Positions 1-9,520 of a DNA stretch of 64,000 bases are shown piece after piece. The stretch is from Rubripirellula tenax (lineage in GTDB: Bacteria; Planctomycetota; Planctomycetia; Pirellulales; Pirellulaceae): NCBI RefSeq assembly GCF_007860125.1, contig NZ_SJPW01000003.1, forward strand, positions 1-64,000. Reading direction: 5' to 3'. Numbering within the stretch: position 1 is the stretch's first letter; each line of letters opens with the position of its first letter. Both the position numbers and the translations under genes were made by a program. The notes below the pieces were generated by a model. It was given only the letters and a program-made list of their open reading frames with translations. It did not search any database and was not told the origin of the DNA.

Positions 1-85
1 GAACGTGGGAGTCAACCTATGGCGCGGTCTTGAAGGCTAATGAGGCGTCGATACGACCTTACGCACCCAAAGCTACCACGAACCA
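1..85. other. Window edge downstream of the truncated cas3
   Basis: This stretch lies 3' of the minus-strand cas3 fragment. No reading frame here resembles the missing C-terminal half of Cas3. A normal type I-G operon would continue leftwards with csx17, cas7 and cas5, which are outside the window. The sequence that begins at about position 126 and runs to position 1 is probably the material that interrupted the gene. I do not recognise it. Confidence 0.4.
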
Positions 86-1264
86 TCAATTGGCCGCGTA
101 AACTCGCGCCCTGGCGAGACGACACCCATCGCCGACCATGTGGTCAGCCGATAAATTGACACCAACTTCGCCAGCAGAGGTTGAAATCAAATAAGCAGTT
201 CCGTGGTTTAGAATTTTGCCATCGTTTGGTAGGAAGCGAAGAAATACGTTTCGTTTGAGTTCGAGTGGATGGCCTGATGGACAATCAATCGCTCCGGTCA
301 GGTAATCGCGTTCTAGCCCTCGCATCGTCCCGGTCAACGTGGCGACCGACTCTGGAAGCTTTCGCTTTTTCAGTTCTTTCGTGAGCGCGTTTGCGATCTT
401 TGAGACTTCGGCAACAGACCGGACGAAGACAAGGATGTTCTGACCTGATTCGGCGTGATCCAATGCCAGTGACGTGATCTTGTCGGCGTTTTCCTTCGAG
501 CTCTCGATAGGGTGTAGTTTGATCGCTTTCTTGGCATGCAATCGCTTTTTAATTTCGGCATTGGAGAGATCGCTAGCGGACAGACTCAGAGGCTCATTGA
601 GTTTTCCGATTCCTCTCGATGTAGCAGACAACTCCACAACGCGAAGCTTTCGCTTGCCTTCTCGCTGGGCATCTTGGACCGAATCAAGAAGCGTTTGGAA
701 AGCGGGTTCCAAATGTGCTTCGTCATGGATCAACAAAACATCACGACCGATCATTCCCGCATGAGGCGGTTTGGACTTAAAGCCACATCGGTAGCCATCA
801 AACAGTAAACGACTGCCCACCAAATCGACGGTGCCCGCAACAATGACGGGCCTCGCAGGGTCTTGCAACCACTGCCGGTTGTCCGCGAACTGACCTCGAA
901 GCGTACTGATCGACAAAGGCAATTCGGATTTCACAGCCAGCAATCTTTGCAAAGCGGCAAGAAGCTGAGGATGACTAGCAAGACGTTTTCGGATTGAAAT
1001 TGCTTCATCAGTTGATTGGTCCACCACGGTCCGGCGATTCACCACATACACCAGACGACGAGGAACTATCGACGGAGCATTGGCAAGCGCAATCAACCAA
1101 GCTGGTATCGTAGATGTCTTACCGAGCCCTGTCGGAATTCGACAACACGCAATGGCATCAAAATCACCGGTAACGAGGTGTTCATAAAACGACCTTTGCC
1201 ACGGAAACGCGGGGTGACCAGTCAGGTGCTCAAAGCACTGATCGAAGTCGACTAATCGTTTCAC
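86..1264 (-). pseudogene. cas3: Truncated Cas3 helicase, type I-G (I-U) CRISPR
   Basis: This is the N-terminal half of a type I-G (formerly I-U) Cas3 superfamily 2 helicase, which in an intact system unwinds and degrades Cascade-bound target DNA. The GTG start gives 392 residues. Visible motifs are LTGHPAFPWQ near residues 14-23, the Walker A PTGLGKTS at 44-51, NRRTVVDQ at 76-83, DEAH at 181-184, SAT at 213-215 and TSAGEVGVNLSADHMV near the end. In the family DHMV is followed by a CDL segment and then by the QR.GR.NR arginine-finger motif VI and a C-terminal domain. Here the frame diverges right after DHMV and stops about 17 residues later, so motif VI and everything after it are missing. The GTG start overlaps the TGA of a minus-strand frame ending at 1266. 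I consider it a disrupted gene. A miscalled or shifted frame does not rescue it, since no other frame continues the motif. Confidence 0.8.
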
Positions 1265-1550
1265 TTCACACCTCTATGTCCGAGTCGTTTTTCAATTTTG
1301 TTTGGCAGTCGCGGAAACACCGAACGGGTCGTGGCCCAGTTGAAGCTGGCCTGCGCAGACTGTCGAGATTCGCCATCCCGAGGAACACTTCCGCGCTTGC
1401 AAAAAGTCGGCTTCGTTGACTTTCCGATCTCCACCTGTTCACATTCAGGTAACCACGATGCAGTTCTTCCTTTTCCATTGGACCGATAAAATAGTTGAGT
1501 TCTTTTTGAATCCCACGTCGCAGGATGAATCCAAGCCAAAGTTGCCTCGC

Positions 1551-1877
1551 ATGAACGACGACGAACGCATCGCTTATGAGCAAGCCGTTGCACTGGAGAT
1601 TCTGGGCAAGGAAGCGAATATTGCGGCGGCTCGCTTGCTGATTCCGGAATTGTTGGAGCGAATTCGCTTTTCGGTGGAGTTGGTTGCGCAGTTGCGTGAG
1701 GCGCGGCAGAGAGCAGGTGTGTCGCTGGATGAAATGCAGGAGCGGACGGGGATCCAGAAGTCGGCTCTGTCGCGATTGGAAAATAGCCATAACCCCAACC
1801 CGACACTGTCGACGCTGCGCCGGTATGCGGAAGCGATTGGGATGCGACTGGATGTGTCACTGAGCGAGGCTGGGTAG
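1551..1877 (+). CDS. XRE-family HTH regulator (antitoxin-like)
   Basis: A small DNA-binding protein with a Cro/C1-type helix-turn-helix in its C-terminal half (residues about 50-105: VSLDEMQERTGIQKSALSRLE, then NPTLSTLRRYAEAIG). The N-terminal half is an acidic/hydrophobic helical segment beginning MNDDERIAYEQ. I chose the ATG at 1551 because coding-like sequence begins there; the frame is open further up, with an ATG at 1458 and a TTG at 1416, and those longer starts cannot be excluded. Such proteins commonly act as antitoxins or autorepressors, but no partner toxin is visible on either side. It stands alone on the plus strand between the minus-strand cas3 fragment and the minus-strand WYL regulator. 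Confidence 0.7.
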   Translation: MNDDERIAYEQAVALEILGKEANIAAARLLIPELLERIRFSVELVAQLREARQRAGVSLDEMQERTGIQKSALSRLENSHNPNPTLSTLRRYAEAIGMRLDVSLSEAG

Positions 1878-1927
1878 TAGCGGTGCATGGCTTTGCTGTG
1901 AATGCTGCTCGTGGAGCGAACTGGCGT

Positions 1928-2923
1928 CTATCGTTCATGCTTGACCTCGCGTTGATACTGGGCGGCGATTGCTGTGGCTTTCGCTGCGATGGCTTCGGCT
2001 AGTGATTCTGGTTCGATTACTTTCGCTTCGGGTCCTAGCGACAAGATCCAACTCTCTAGCTCGGGCGTGATCGCTACCTGCATCGTTAGCGTGAGCGTTC
2101 CGTCGGCGTGGTGGACCACTTCTTGACTGGCGTGCCACTCTGATTCGGCGATTGGGCGGGCGGCCGCGGCGGCGATCTTGATTTCGACTCGCTCGGGTTC
2201 GCCGCTGTAGATGCCGAAGGCTGGGCCCAGATAGGCGTCGGCGTCGAAAGTTGCTGGGATCGTGAACGGGAACTCGATGCGTTCGGCTTCGACGATTCGA
2301 TCGAGCTTGAAACAGCGCACTTCGTCGTGCTGTTCGCTGTGCCCGATGATGTAGACGGCGTTTTGGTATTGACGAATCGCGTAAGGAGAAATGGGATACG
2401 TGAGCGGTTCAGTGGATCCGCGTGAGTGATAGGCGATGAAGACGTTGCGTCGCTCTTCATGACCGAGCAAGATCTGTTCGAGAATGTCGGCCTTGTCGGC
2501 GTAGTCGACGCCGCGCGATTGGAGCAAGGTGATTGAGCGAGCGAGGCGATCGCAGTAGTCCAACGTTCGCTCACACAATCCGCTGCGCAGCTTGGCCATC
2601 GCCGATCGAGCGGCATCGCCAATTTCGGTTCCGGCGAGCGATCCGATGCACTGGGTCGATAGCGCCAGTGCAAAGGCTTCGTCGAATGCCAGTCCGGCAC
2701 CGGTCGTGCTCTCGCCGTGCATGGACCAACGATGCCGCCCGTGCGCCTCGGTAGCCTCTTGGATCGGAAAGCCGGCATCGCGCAGACGCACGAGGTCGCG
2801 GCGAACGGTTTTCAGGCTGACGCCGAACTGGCGCGACAGATCGTCGACCGTGACGCCTTGGCGACGATTCTGCAGCAGCCTCAACAGATGAAGCTGACGC
2901 TCGGTTGTGCCCAATTCTTTCAT
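1928..2923 (-). CDS. WYL-domain transcriptional regulator (YafY type)
   Basis: A DeoR-like winged helix (residues about 1-60, TTERQLHLLRLL ... GVSLKTVRRDLVRLRDAGFPI) is followed by a WYL domain (about 130-230) in which PYAIRQYQNAVYIIGHS and RCFKLDRI are the recognisable strands, and by the WCX C-terminal extension. I placed the start at the ATG giving MKELGTTERQ; an in-frame start 12 codons earlier at 2959 is possible. WYL proteins sense nucleic-acid-like ligands and are frequent regulators of CRISPR-Cas and other defence loci. This one reads towards the truncated cas3, which fits a role as a former regulator of that locus, but that link is inferred from position only. Confidence 0.85.
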   Translation of the reverse strand: MKELGTTERQLHLLRLLQNRRQGVTVDDLSRQFGVSLKTVRRDLVRLRDAGFPIQEATEAHGRHRWSMHGESTTGAGLAFDEAFALALSTQCIGSLAGTEIGDAARSAMAKLRSGLCERTLDYCDRLARSITLLQSRGVDYADKADILEQILLGHEERRNVFIAYHSRGSTEPLTYPISPYAIRQYQNAVYIIGHSEQHDEVRCFKLDRIVEAERIEFPFTIPATFDADAYLGPAFGIYSGEPERVEIKIAAAAARPIAESEWHASQEVVHHADGTLTLTMQVAITPELESWILSLGPEAKVIEPESLAEAIAAKATAIAAQYQREVKHER

Positions 2924-3109
2924 CACAGCCGCGGCCCCGTGCAGCGAGTAGGAAATCACCGGGGCCGCACCGTCCGTCTCGCTTCGCTGCCCCTGCGATC
3001 AAAATAGCAAAAACCCTTTTGCCAGTGGGGAGCCTACATAACCTGGTGGGCGGGGAGTGTCCAAGCTGGTGGATCGTGAAGGCTTTTCATGGTGCCGAAC
3101 GGGGTTTTG

Positions 3110-3185
3110 GTGAACTGCTTTGCAGTTCACGTCCCGCGAACGGAGTCGCGGGTCCACGATGGGTTGCCCGCTGTGATCCTGTGGA
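3110..3185. repeat. Single inverted copy of the three-hairpin repeat
   Basis: A perfect 9-bp palindrome arm pair with a TTT loop (3110-3130) is followed by a CCCGCGA/TCGCGGG hairpin with loop ACGGAG (3133-3152) and a degenerate GGATCCGCTTGGAGGGTGTA tail. It is a reverse-complement relative of the tandem units at 32524-32881. It lies between the WYL gene and the end of the NtrC-type gene. Confidence 0.8.
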
Positions 3186-3220
3186 TCCGCTTGGAGGGTG
3201 TATGGTCTTTCGCCGCTTCG

Positions 3221-4672
3221 TTAGGACTCGTCGTCATCCGCGACTTCGGTGCCGTCTTCGTCTTTCTTGTATTGGTCCAGACGGCGGTATAGCGTTCGGG
3301 CTCCGATTCCCAGAACCTTGGCGGCTTCTTCGCGGTTGTCGCCGGTCAACTTGAGCGTCTCTTCGATCGCCCAACGTTCGATTACCTCCAGTCGCTTCCC
3401 GATCAAGTCGTTGTCGCCGGCGATGATGGGGAATTGCGTTTCGTCTTCGGCCACAGCCTCGGAGCTGTCCAAGAGTTCCGGCGGCAAATCGTCAACGTCC
3501 AGCTTGCCGTCGGTGTCCAGCACGACCATGGTTTCGACAAAGTTGCGAAGTTGCCGCACGTTTCCGGGCCAATCGTAGGCAAAGAATCGTTTGGTCACCG
3601 CGGGCGTGAAATGGGCCGTCGACTTGTCGTGCCGCCGCAGAAACATCTTGCGAAAGCTGTCCATCAACGGCACAACATCTTCGCGCCGTTCACGAAGGGC
3701 CGGCAATTCGATCGTCACGACTTTCAAGCGGTGATAGAGATCGCGGCGGAACGTACCCGCGTCGATCATTTCTTCGAGTGGACGATTGGTTGCCGAAATC
3801 AGCCGCACGTTTACCTTGATCGTCTTGTTGTCGCCGACTCGCGTGATTTGGTTTTCTTCCAGCACGCGAAGCAATTTGATCTGCGTCGCCATCGGCATGT
3901 CGCCGACCTCGTCCAAGAACAACGTGCCTCCGTTAGCATATTGAAACGCACCTTCGCGATCGGAAACGGCGCCTGTGAACGAACCTTTGACGTGACCGAA
4001 CAGTTCGCTTTCGACCAAGTTTTCGGCAATCGCACCGGTGTTCATTGCAACGATGCGTTTGGCGCGCCTGGGACTGTTTTGGTGGATCGCCTGGGCGATG
4101 ATTTCTTTGCCGGTCCCGTTCTCGCCCGTGATCAAAACGGTGGCGTCGGTCGAAGCGATTCGTCGAACCCGATCGACGACGTCTTGCATTTTCTTGCTGG
4201 TGTAGACGATCCCTTCGAAACCGAAGCGTTCGTCGAGCCGTTGATGCAGTTCGGTGTTCTCGCGGCGAAGCAGCACGGCGTTGGCGGCCTTTTCGGCGAT
4301 CGCCCGAAGCCGATTCGGCGTGATTGGTTTTTCCAGAAAGTTGAAGGCCCCTTGCTGCATCGCTTGGACGGCGATTGGCACGGTCGCGTGACCGGTCACC
4401 ATCACGACTTCGCAATCCGGCAAACGTTCTTTGGCGAGCGTAAGGATCTTCATGCCGTCGATATCATTCATCACCATGTCGGTGATAACGATGTCATACG
4501 TTTCGCGTTGTATCAACTTGGCCGCTTCGGGACCGCTGGTCGCCACTTCGCAAACGTAGCCGACCTTTTCAAGACTCTCTGTCATCGCGCGGGCGTGCGC
4601 TGCTTCGTTGTCGACGACCAACAGCTTCAAGCTGCTGGGATCAAATACGGTGGTGGATGCTTCGGTTGACAT
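3221..4672 (-). CDS. Sigma-54-dependent response regulator (NtrC family)
   Basis: A 483-residue enhancer-binding activator. Domains in order: receiver domain (about 15-130) with phosphoacceptor Asp65 in ITDMVM and Lys in EKP; AAA+ sigma-54 activation domain (about 160-400) with Walker A GENGTGKE, the sigma-54-contact loop GSFTGA (a Ser variant of canonical GAFTGA), and Walker B GGTLFLDEVG; and a C-terminal Fis-type helix-turn-helix (AAKVLGIGARTLYRRL). It would activate sigma-54 promoters after phosphorylation. The ATG at 4672 (MSTEAST) starts just before the conserved receiver domain; the open frame upstream (to 4753) lacks family similarity. No sensor kinase gene is adjacent, so its partner is unknown. 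Confidence 0.95.
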   Translation of the reverse strand: MSTEASTTVFDPSSLKLLVVDNEAAHARAMTESLEKVGYVCEVATSGPEAAKLIQRETYDIVITDMVMNDIDGMKILTLAKERLPDCEVVMVTGHATVPIAVQAMQQGAFNFLEKPITPNRLRAIAEKAANAVLLRRENTELHQRLDERFGFEGIVYTSKKMQDVVDRVRRIASTDATVLITGENGTGKEIIAQAIHQNSPRRAKRIVAMNTGAIAENLVESELFGHVKGSFTGAVSDREGAFQYANGGTLFLDEVGDMPMATQIKLLRVLEENQITRVGDNKTIKVNVRLISATNRPLEEMIDAGTFRRDLYHRLKVVTIELPALRERREDVVPLMDSFRKMFLRRHDKSTAHFTPAVTKRFFAYDWPGNVRQLRNFVETMVVLDTDGKLDVDDLPPELLDSSEAVAEDETQFPIIAGDNDLIGKRLEVIERWAIEETLKLTGDNREEAAKVLGIGARTLYRRLDQYKKDEDGTEVADDDES

Positions 4673-4831
4673 GTCTTGGCAAGAAAATGGAGGCAAGAAA
4701 ATCTGAGGAAATCGACTTTGTCGCCCCGTTGTCCTGCAAAAGGGTTTCGTCATCGAATGCTGAGAATTCCACGCATTCGTTCAAAAAGGTCTCCCGTCTT
4801 GAAAGGCGGGATAAGGATCGTATGAACAACA

Positions 4832-4890
4832 CGTGGGATAGGCTTCCAGCCTGTCAAATCTTGAACGACAGGCTGGCAGCCTATCCCACG
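4832..4890. repeat. Long palindromic extragenic hairpin
   Basis: Two 24-bp arms (4832-4855 and 4867-4890) are reverse complements with a single mismatch, separated by an 11-nt loop. The arms read CGTGGGATAGGCTTCCAGCC on one side. A smaller CCCGTC/GGCGGG hairpin lies just before it near 4793-4810. It sits between the end of carB and the start of the NtrC-type gene, both on the minus strand. It could act as a terminator-like structure or be a mobile REP-like palindrome; there is no clean T-run. Confidence 0.85.
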
Positions 4891-4958
4891 TTCGCAAACC
4901 CGTTCGCTTTTTTCGCAGTGCGAAGCAGGGCGTGGTTCCTCCTCGGTTGCAACAAGTT

Positions 4959-7900
4959 TTAAGTGCTGGCGTAGCGGCTTTGCAGCGATTCAACTTTCAT
5001 GGATCCGACCTTCATCGCCTTCATCGCTTTGACGGCGACTTCGGCGGCCGCGATCGTCGTGATGCACGGCACACCGGCCTGGACGGCGGCGGCACGAATG
5101 CGACCTTCGTCCGTTCGAGCGCCTTTGCCGCTGGGCGTGTTGAGAATCAACTGCACGTCATCGTTTTTTAGGAAGTCGATCAGGTTCGGGTGACCTTCGG
5201 CGATCTTTTTGACTTGCGTTACGGCTACGCCAGCTTCCTTCAATCGTGTTGCCGTCCCCGACGTGGCCAGCAACTCGAATCCCAAACCGATCAGATCGGC
5301 GCCAATGGAGACGACAGCATCTTTGTGGCGGGACGACAGGCTCATGAAAATCTTGCCCGCTTCGGGCAACACGCTGCCGGCCGCGATCTGGCTCTTGGCG
5401 AACGCCATCGAAAAATCATCGCTGATGCCCATCACTTCGCCGGTGCTTCGCATTTCGGGGCCCAGCACGATGTCGACGCCCGCGAACTTGCGGAACGGGA
5501 ATACGCTTTCTTTGATCGAAACGTGACGCGGGATCGGTTCGCTGGTGATGCCCAACTCTTTCAACGTCATGCCGGTCATCACTTTGGTTGCGATTCCAGC
5601 GACGGGAACGCCCGTGGCTTTGGCAACGAACGGTGCGGTCCGACTGGCACGCGGATTGACTTCGAGCACATAGACCTTTGGGCCGTCGGCTTCGTCTTTG
5701 ATCGCGAATTGAATGTTCATCAAACCGATCACCTTCAATCGCTTGGCCAACTTGGCCGTCGCTTCGCGGATCTCGGTAAGAACGGCTTCGCTCAAGCTGA
5801 ACGTCGGGATCGCACATGCCGAGTCACCGGAGTGGACACCGGCTTCTTCGATGTGTTCCATGATCCCCATGATCACACAATCGGTACCGTCGGCGACCGC
5901 ATCGACGTCGACTTCGGTGGCGTCTTCCAAGAAGCGATCAATCAGCACCGGTTGTCCGTCGGCCACGACAAAGGCTTCGGCGACATAGCGTTCGAATTGG
6001 GGTTGGTCGTAGCAGATTTCCATCGCCCGTCCGCCCAGCACAAAACTTGGCCGAACCAACATTGGGAACCCGATCTTCTTGCCTTCGATCCGTGCCTGTT
6101 CCATGTTGCGGGCGATGCCACTTGGCGGTTGTCGTAATCCGAGTTCGTTGATCAACTGCTGGAACAACTCGCGATCTTCGGCGGCATCGATCGTATCGAC
6201 GCTGGTACCGATGATCGGCACGCCAGCTTCTTGCAGACCACGGGCAAGGTTAAGCGGCGTCTGTCCGCCGAACTGCACGATCACACCATCGGGCTGGACC
6301 GCGTCGCAAATATTCAGCACGTCTTCGATCGTAAGCGGCTCGAAGAACAGGATGTCGGACGTGTCGTAATCGGTGCTGACCGTTTCAGGGTTGCTGTTGA
6401 CCATAACGCTTTCGATGCCGATTTCGCGAAGCGCGAAGCTGGCGTGACAGCAGCAATAGTCGAACTCGATGCCTTGCCCGATTCGGTTCGGACCACCGCC
6501 CAAAATCATGATCCGTTTCTTGTCACCCTTCGGCGGCAGTTCGGTTTCGGATTCATAGGTGCTGTAGTAGTACGGCGTGTACGCTTCGAATTCGGCCGCA
6601 CAGGTGTCAACGCTTTTGAACACGGGCTTGATGTCCATTTCGATTCGTCGGGCGCGGACCTTGGTTTCGGTCGAGCCAAAAATCTTGGCGAGCTGGCGAT
6701 CGGAAAAGCCGTTGCGTTTGGCGGCTCGCATTTCGTCGACGGTGATCTTGGAAAGCGAACCGATTTTGATCAGCCGCGTCTCTTCTTCGATGATTTGCGA
6801 CAAGTGATCCAAGAACCACGGGTCGATGTGAGTCAGTTCGTGGATATGTTCGTTCGTCATCCCGGCCTTCATCGCGTAACGGATATAGAAGATCCGATCG
6901 GCGTTGGGGATGCTCAGCTTGGACGTGATTTCGTGTTGATCGGGCTGTTCATCGGTGCCCCATTTGTCACGATTGTCGCTGCCCAGTCCGAAGGCGCCGA
7001 CTTCCAGACCTCGCATCGCCTTTTGGAACGATTCGCGGAAGGATCGGCCGATCGCCATCGTCTCGCCGACGCTCTTCATTTGAGTCATCAGCGTCGCGTC
7101 GGCTTCGGGGAACTTCTCAAACGCGAACCGAGGAATCTTGGTGACGACATAATCGATCGTCGGCTCGAAACAGGCCTTCGTCTTTTGCGTGATATCGTTG
7201 GACAGTTCCCACAATCGGTAACCGACGGCAAGCTTGGCCGCGATCTTGGCAATCGGAAAACCGGTTGCCTTGCTGGCAAGAGCGCTTGATCGGCTGACCC
7301 GTGGGTTCATCTCGATCACGATCATGCGTCCGGTATCGGGCTCGATCGCAAACTGGATGTTGCTGCCGCCGGTTTCGACACCGATTTCGCGGATGACGGC
7401 GAGCGATGCGTCGCGCATCCTTTGATACTCTTTGTCCGTCAACGTTTGGGCCGGCGCGACGGTGATGGAGTCACCGGTGTGGACACCCATGGCGTCAAAG
7501 TTTTCGATCGCGCAGATGATGACGACGTTGTCGTCACAATCACGCATCACTTCCATCTCGTACTCTTTCCAACCGATGATCGATTCTTCGATCAGCACTT
7601 CGGTGACGGGCGATTGATCCAGCCCATTTTGAACCAGCGAATCGAACTCGTCTTTGTTGTACGCGATGGCTGATCCTGAACCGCCCATCGTAAAGCTGGG
7701 ACGCACGACGGCGGGCAAGCCAACTTCCTTCAGCGCCGCGCGGGCTTCGACGAGCGTTCCGATTGTGAACCCTTTGCAGACATCGAGGCCGATTTTTTCC
7801 ATCGCCTCTTTGAACTGGTCACGTTCTTCGGCCTTGGCGATCACGGCAGTGTTCGCACCGATCATTTCGACGTTGTATTTTTTCAGCACGCCGTTGGCTT

Positions 7901-8207
7901 CCAATTCCATGGCGGCATTCAACGCGGTCTGTCCACCCAGCGTCGGCAGCAGCGCGTCGGGTCGCTCTTTGGCGATGATCTTTTCGATCATCTGCCACGA
8001 CAGCGGCTCGATGTACGTCGCATCGGCGGTTCCGGGATCGGTCATGATCGTGGCCGGGTTACTGTTGACCAAGACGACGCGATACCCCTCTTCACGCAGC
8101 GCCTTGCAGGCCTGGGTTCCCGAGTAATCGAATTCGCAAGCTTGGCCAATCACGATGGGGCCGCTACCAATGATCAAAATCGTTTTAATGTCGTCGCGGG
8201 CGGGCAC
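4959..8207 (-). CDS. carB: Carbamoyl-phosphate synthase, large subunit
   Basis: A full-length (1082 residues) synthetase that makes carbamoyl phosphate from bicarbonate, ammonia and two ATP for pyrimidine and arginine synthesis. The start [20 protein letters not shown] is the canonical beginning. Two homologous ATP-grasp halves are visible: the first with [15 protein letters not shown] and [18 protein letters not shown], the second with [29 protein letters not shown] and [18 protein letters not shown]. The C-terminal MGS-like allosteric domain follows from about residue 940. carA is not adjacent, so the two subunits are encoded apart, which is common in this phylum. Confidence 0.98.
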   Translation of the reverse strand: MPARDDIKTILIIGSGPIVIGQACEFDYSGTQACKALREEGYRVVLVNSNPATIMTDPGTADATYIEPLSWQMIEKIIAKERPDALLPTLGGQTALNAAMELEANGVLKKYNVEMIGANTAVIAKAEERDQFKEAMEKIGLDVCKGFTIGTLVEARAALKEVGLPAVVRPSFTMGGSGSAIAYNKDEFDSLVQNGLDQSPVTEVLIEESIIGWKEYEMEVMRDCDDNVVIICAIENFDAMGVHTGDSITVAPAQTLTDKEYQRMRDASLAVIREIGVETGGSNIQFAIEPDTGRMIVIEMNPRVSRSSALASKATGFPIAKIAAKLAVGYRLWELSNDITQKTKACFEPTIDYVVTKIPRFAFEKFPEADATLMTQMKSVGETMAIGRSFRESFQKAMRGLEVGAFGLGSDNRDKWGTDEQPDQHEITSKLSIPNADRIFYIRYAMKAGMTNEHIHELTHIDPWFLDHLSQIIEEETRLIKIGSLSKITVDEMRAAKRNGFSDRQLAKIFGSTETKVRARRIEMDIKPVFKSVDTCAAEFEAYTPYYYSTYESETELPPKGDKKRIMILGGGPNRIGQGIEFDYCCCHASFALREIGIESVMVNSNPETVSTDYDTSDILFFEPLTIEDVLNICDAVQPDGVIVQFGGQTPLNLARGLQEAGVPIIGTSVDTIDAAEDRELFQQLINELGLRQPPSGIARNMEQARIEGKKIGFPMLVRPSFVLGGRAMEICYDQPQFERYVAEAFVVADGQPVLIDRFLEDATEVDVDAVADGTDCVIMGIMEHIEEAGVHSGDSACAIPTFSLSEAVLTEIREATAKLAKRLKVIGLMNIQFAIKDEADGPKVYVLEVNPRASRTAPFVAKATGVPVAGIATKVMTGMTLKELGITSEPIPRHVSIKESVFPFRKFAGVDIVLGPEMRSTGEVMGISDDFSMAFAKSQIAAGSVLPEAGKIFMSLSSRHKDAVVSIGADLIGLGFELLATSGTATRLKEAGVAVTQVKKIAEGHPNLIDFLKNDDVQLILNTPSGKGARTDEGRIRAAAVQAGVPCITTIAAAEVAVKAMKAMKVGSMKVESLQSRYAST

Positions 8208-8340
8208 AGGTGTCTTTCCGGCGGGGGGGATTTTTCGTGGATGTCCGTCTGCGCGCTGGGCAATCGGGCCGTGGATCGTCCACCGCCTCCGACACGCAAA
8301 TTACCCGACAGAATAGCAGAGAAATGCCGCAGCGCAGAGG

Positions 8341-8371
8341 ACGCGTCCGGCACGCCGAAGACGCGTTTTTT
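8341..8371 (+). terminator. Hairpin with T-run between thuA-like gene and carB
   Basis: ACGCGTCCGGC and GCCGAAGACGCGT form an interrupted hairpin (8341-8366) followed on the plus strand by six T residues. No plus-strand gene precedes it. In the minus-strand carB leader it is a hairpin preceded by an A-run. Its role is uncertain; it may be a leader structure for carB or a terminator against antisense transcription. Confidence 0.35.
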
Positions 8372-8434
8372 CGGGAATCTTGGCCGCCCTAGGAAAAACG
8401 GTGCGAAAATCAACTCCGCGCGGGCCCGACAGCA

Positions 8435-9472
8435 TCAATCCTTGGTCGGCTTTTCCGGATCCATAATCGGCGTGTCCCAGCCGGCCATGTCCAATGGCTT
8501 GACGCCACGGCGGTAGCCTTTGAAGCTGAACGTGGACGGGTGGTAGGGCCCCACCAAATCCGTGTTCAAATCGGCGCGGATGGCATCTTCGGATCCGATT
8601 GCCCACAGGCAACCGTTTACCATCATCCGCCGAAAACCGTCGTTGCGAAAATCCTCGCTGGCGCCATAGGTTGTTGTGAACGCGAGGCCCTTTTCGCCAC
8701 CATCGATTTGGTAGTCGCGAATCCAAACGCCAGGGCAAGGATCTTTCCCTTCCGCCGGCGGTGAATCCGGCGTCATCCCTTGCAGCGGTTGGGCCAATGC
8801 CAGAACGGTACTGTTCGGCGCCGGGTCGACCCAGTAACCGCCGGCTTCGACCCAAGGATCTTTGACGCCACGCATGATCGGATGCTCGGCTTGTTCGGGG
8901 ACGATGTCCAAACGCGTGCTCATGACGTGGTTCTTGCCATAGTGGCTGACCCAAGTCTCACCCAAGACTTGACGTCCAAATCCGCCCTTCATTTCTTCAC
9001 CAGCGTACTTGTGATCGAAACGGGCGAACTGGGAGTCCTTGGGGATATTAAACGCGTGCGTGCTGGTCCGCGTACCGACGACGGGCCCGCCGCGTTGAAG
9101 ATAGTCCACGATGGGTTGCATCTGCTGGGCGGGGAAGTTCTGGAACCGCAACCCGAACACCAACAAGTCGGCATCCTTGATCACATCGGTGTGCGGCATG
9201 TTGTTATTGCCCGGATGGATAAATCCAGTATCGGCATCGACGTTGAACAACACGGTGCATTTGAATCCGTGATGCTTGGCCATGATTCGCGCCAGGGCGG
9301 GCAACGCTTCTTCGCTGCGATACTCGTGATCCCCCGCCAAGAAGACGATGTGCTTCCCCGCACCTGGACCAGACTCGCCCTGATAGACCAGCGGCCCGTC
9401 GTCCCCCCAAGCCGGAGTGAACGTGCAAAGCAGCGAACAAATCAGCAAACCAAATCCAACGTAACAACGCAT
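8435..9472 (-). CDS. Secreted ThuA-domain protein
   Basis: A ThuA-like (class I glutamine amidotransferase-like fold) protein. The ATG at 9472 gives a clear signal peptide (MRCYVGFGLLICSLLCTF, cleavage near AWG). Family-typical segments are KHIVFLAGDHEYRSEE, NNMPHTDVIKDADLLVFGLR, QMQPIVDYLQRGGPVVGTRT and GVKDPWVEAGGYWVDP, and near the C terminus RRMMVNGCLWAIG. In planctomycetes these proteins are exported and often grouped with DUF1501/DUF1553 genes, as here (49 nt downstream of the DUF1501 gene, same strand). ThuA homologues are linked to sugar metabolism, but the actual substrate is unknown. Confidence 0.85.
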   Translation of the reverse strand: MRCYVGFGLLICSLLCTFTPAWGDDGPLVYQGESGPGAGKHIVFLAGDHEYRSEEALPALARIMAKHHGFKCTVLFNVDADTGFIHPGNNNMPHTDVIKDADLLVFGLRFQNFPAQQMQPIVDYLQRGGPVVGTRTSTHAFNIPKDSQFARFDHKYAGEEMKGGFGRQVLGETWVSHYGKNHVMSTRLDIVPEQAEHPIMRGVKDPWVEAGGYWVDPAPNSTVLALAQPLQGMTPDSPPAEGKDPCPGVWIRDYQIDGGEKGLAFTTTYGASEDFRNDGFRRMMVNGCLWAIGSEDAIRADLNTDLVGPYHPSTFSFKGYRRGVKPLDMAGWDTPIMDPEKPTKD

Positions 9473-9520
9473 ATCATTTTCTCGAATGGAGTTTAAAAAT
9501 TCTTTGAACAACGGATCCCT

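Noticed and set aside
1-130. Group II intron interrupting cas3
   Set aside because: The break does not begin with the GUGYG-type 5' end and no intron-encoded protein is visible, so this idea was not adopted.
1261-1938. 225-residue minus-strand frame over the xre gene
   Set aside because: Most of it is antisense to the HTH gene; only its last part, next to cas3, was kept as a possible remnant in the findings.
3434-4669. 411-residue plus-strand frame
   Set aside because: It is antisense to the NtrC-type gene, lacks any domain, and its composition follows the complement of the real gene.
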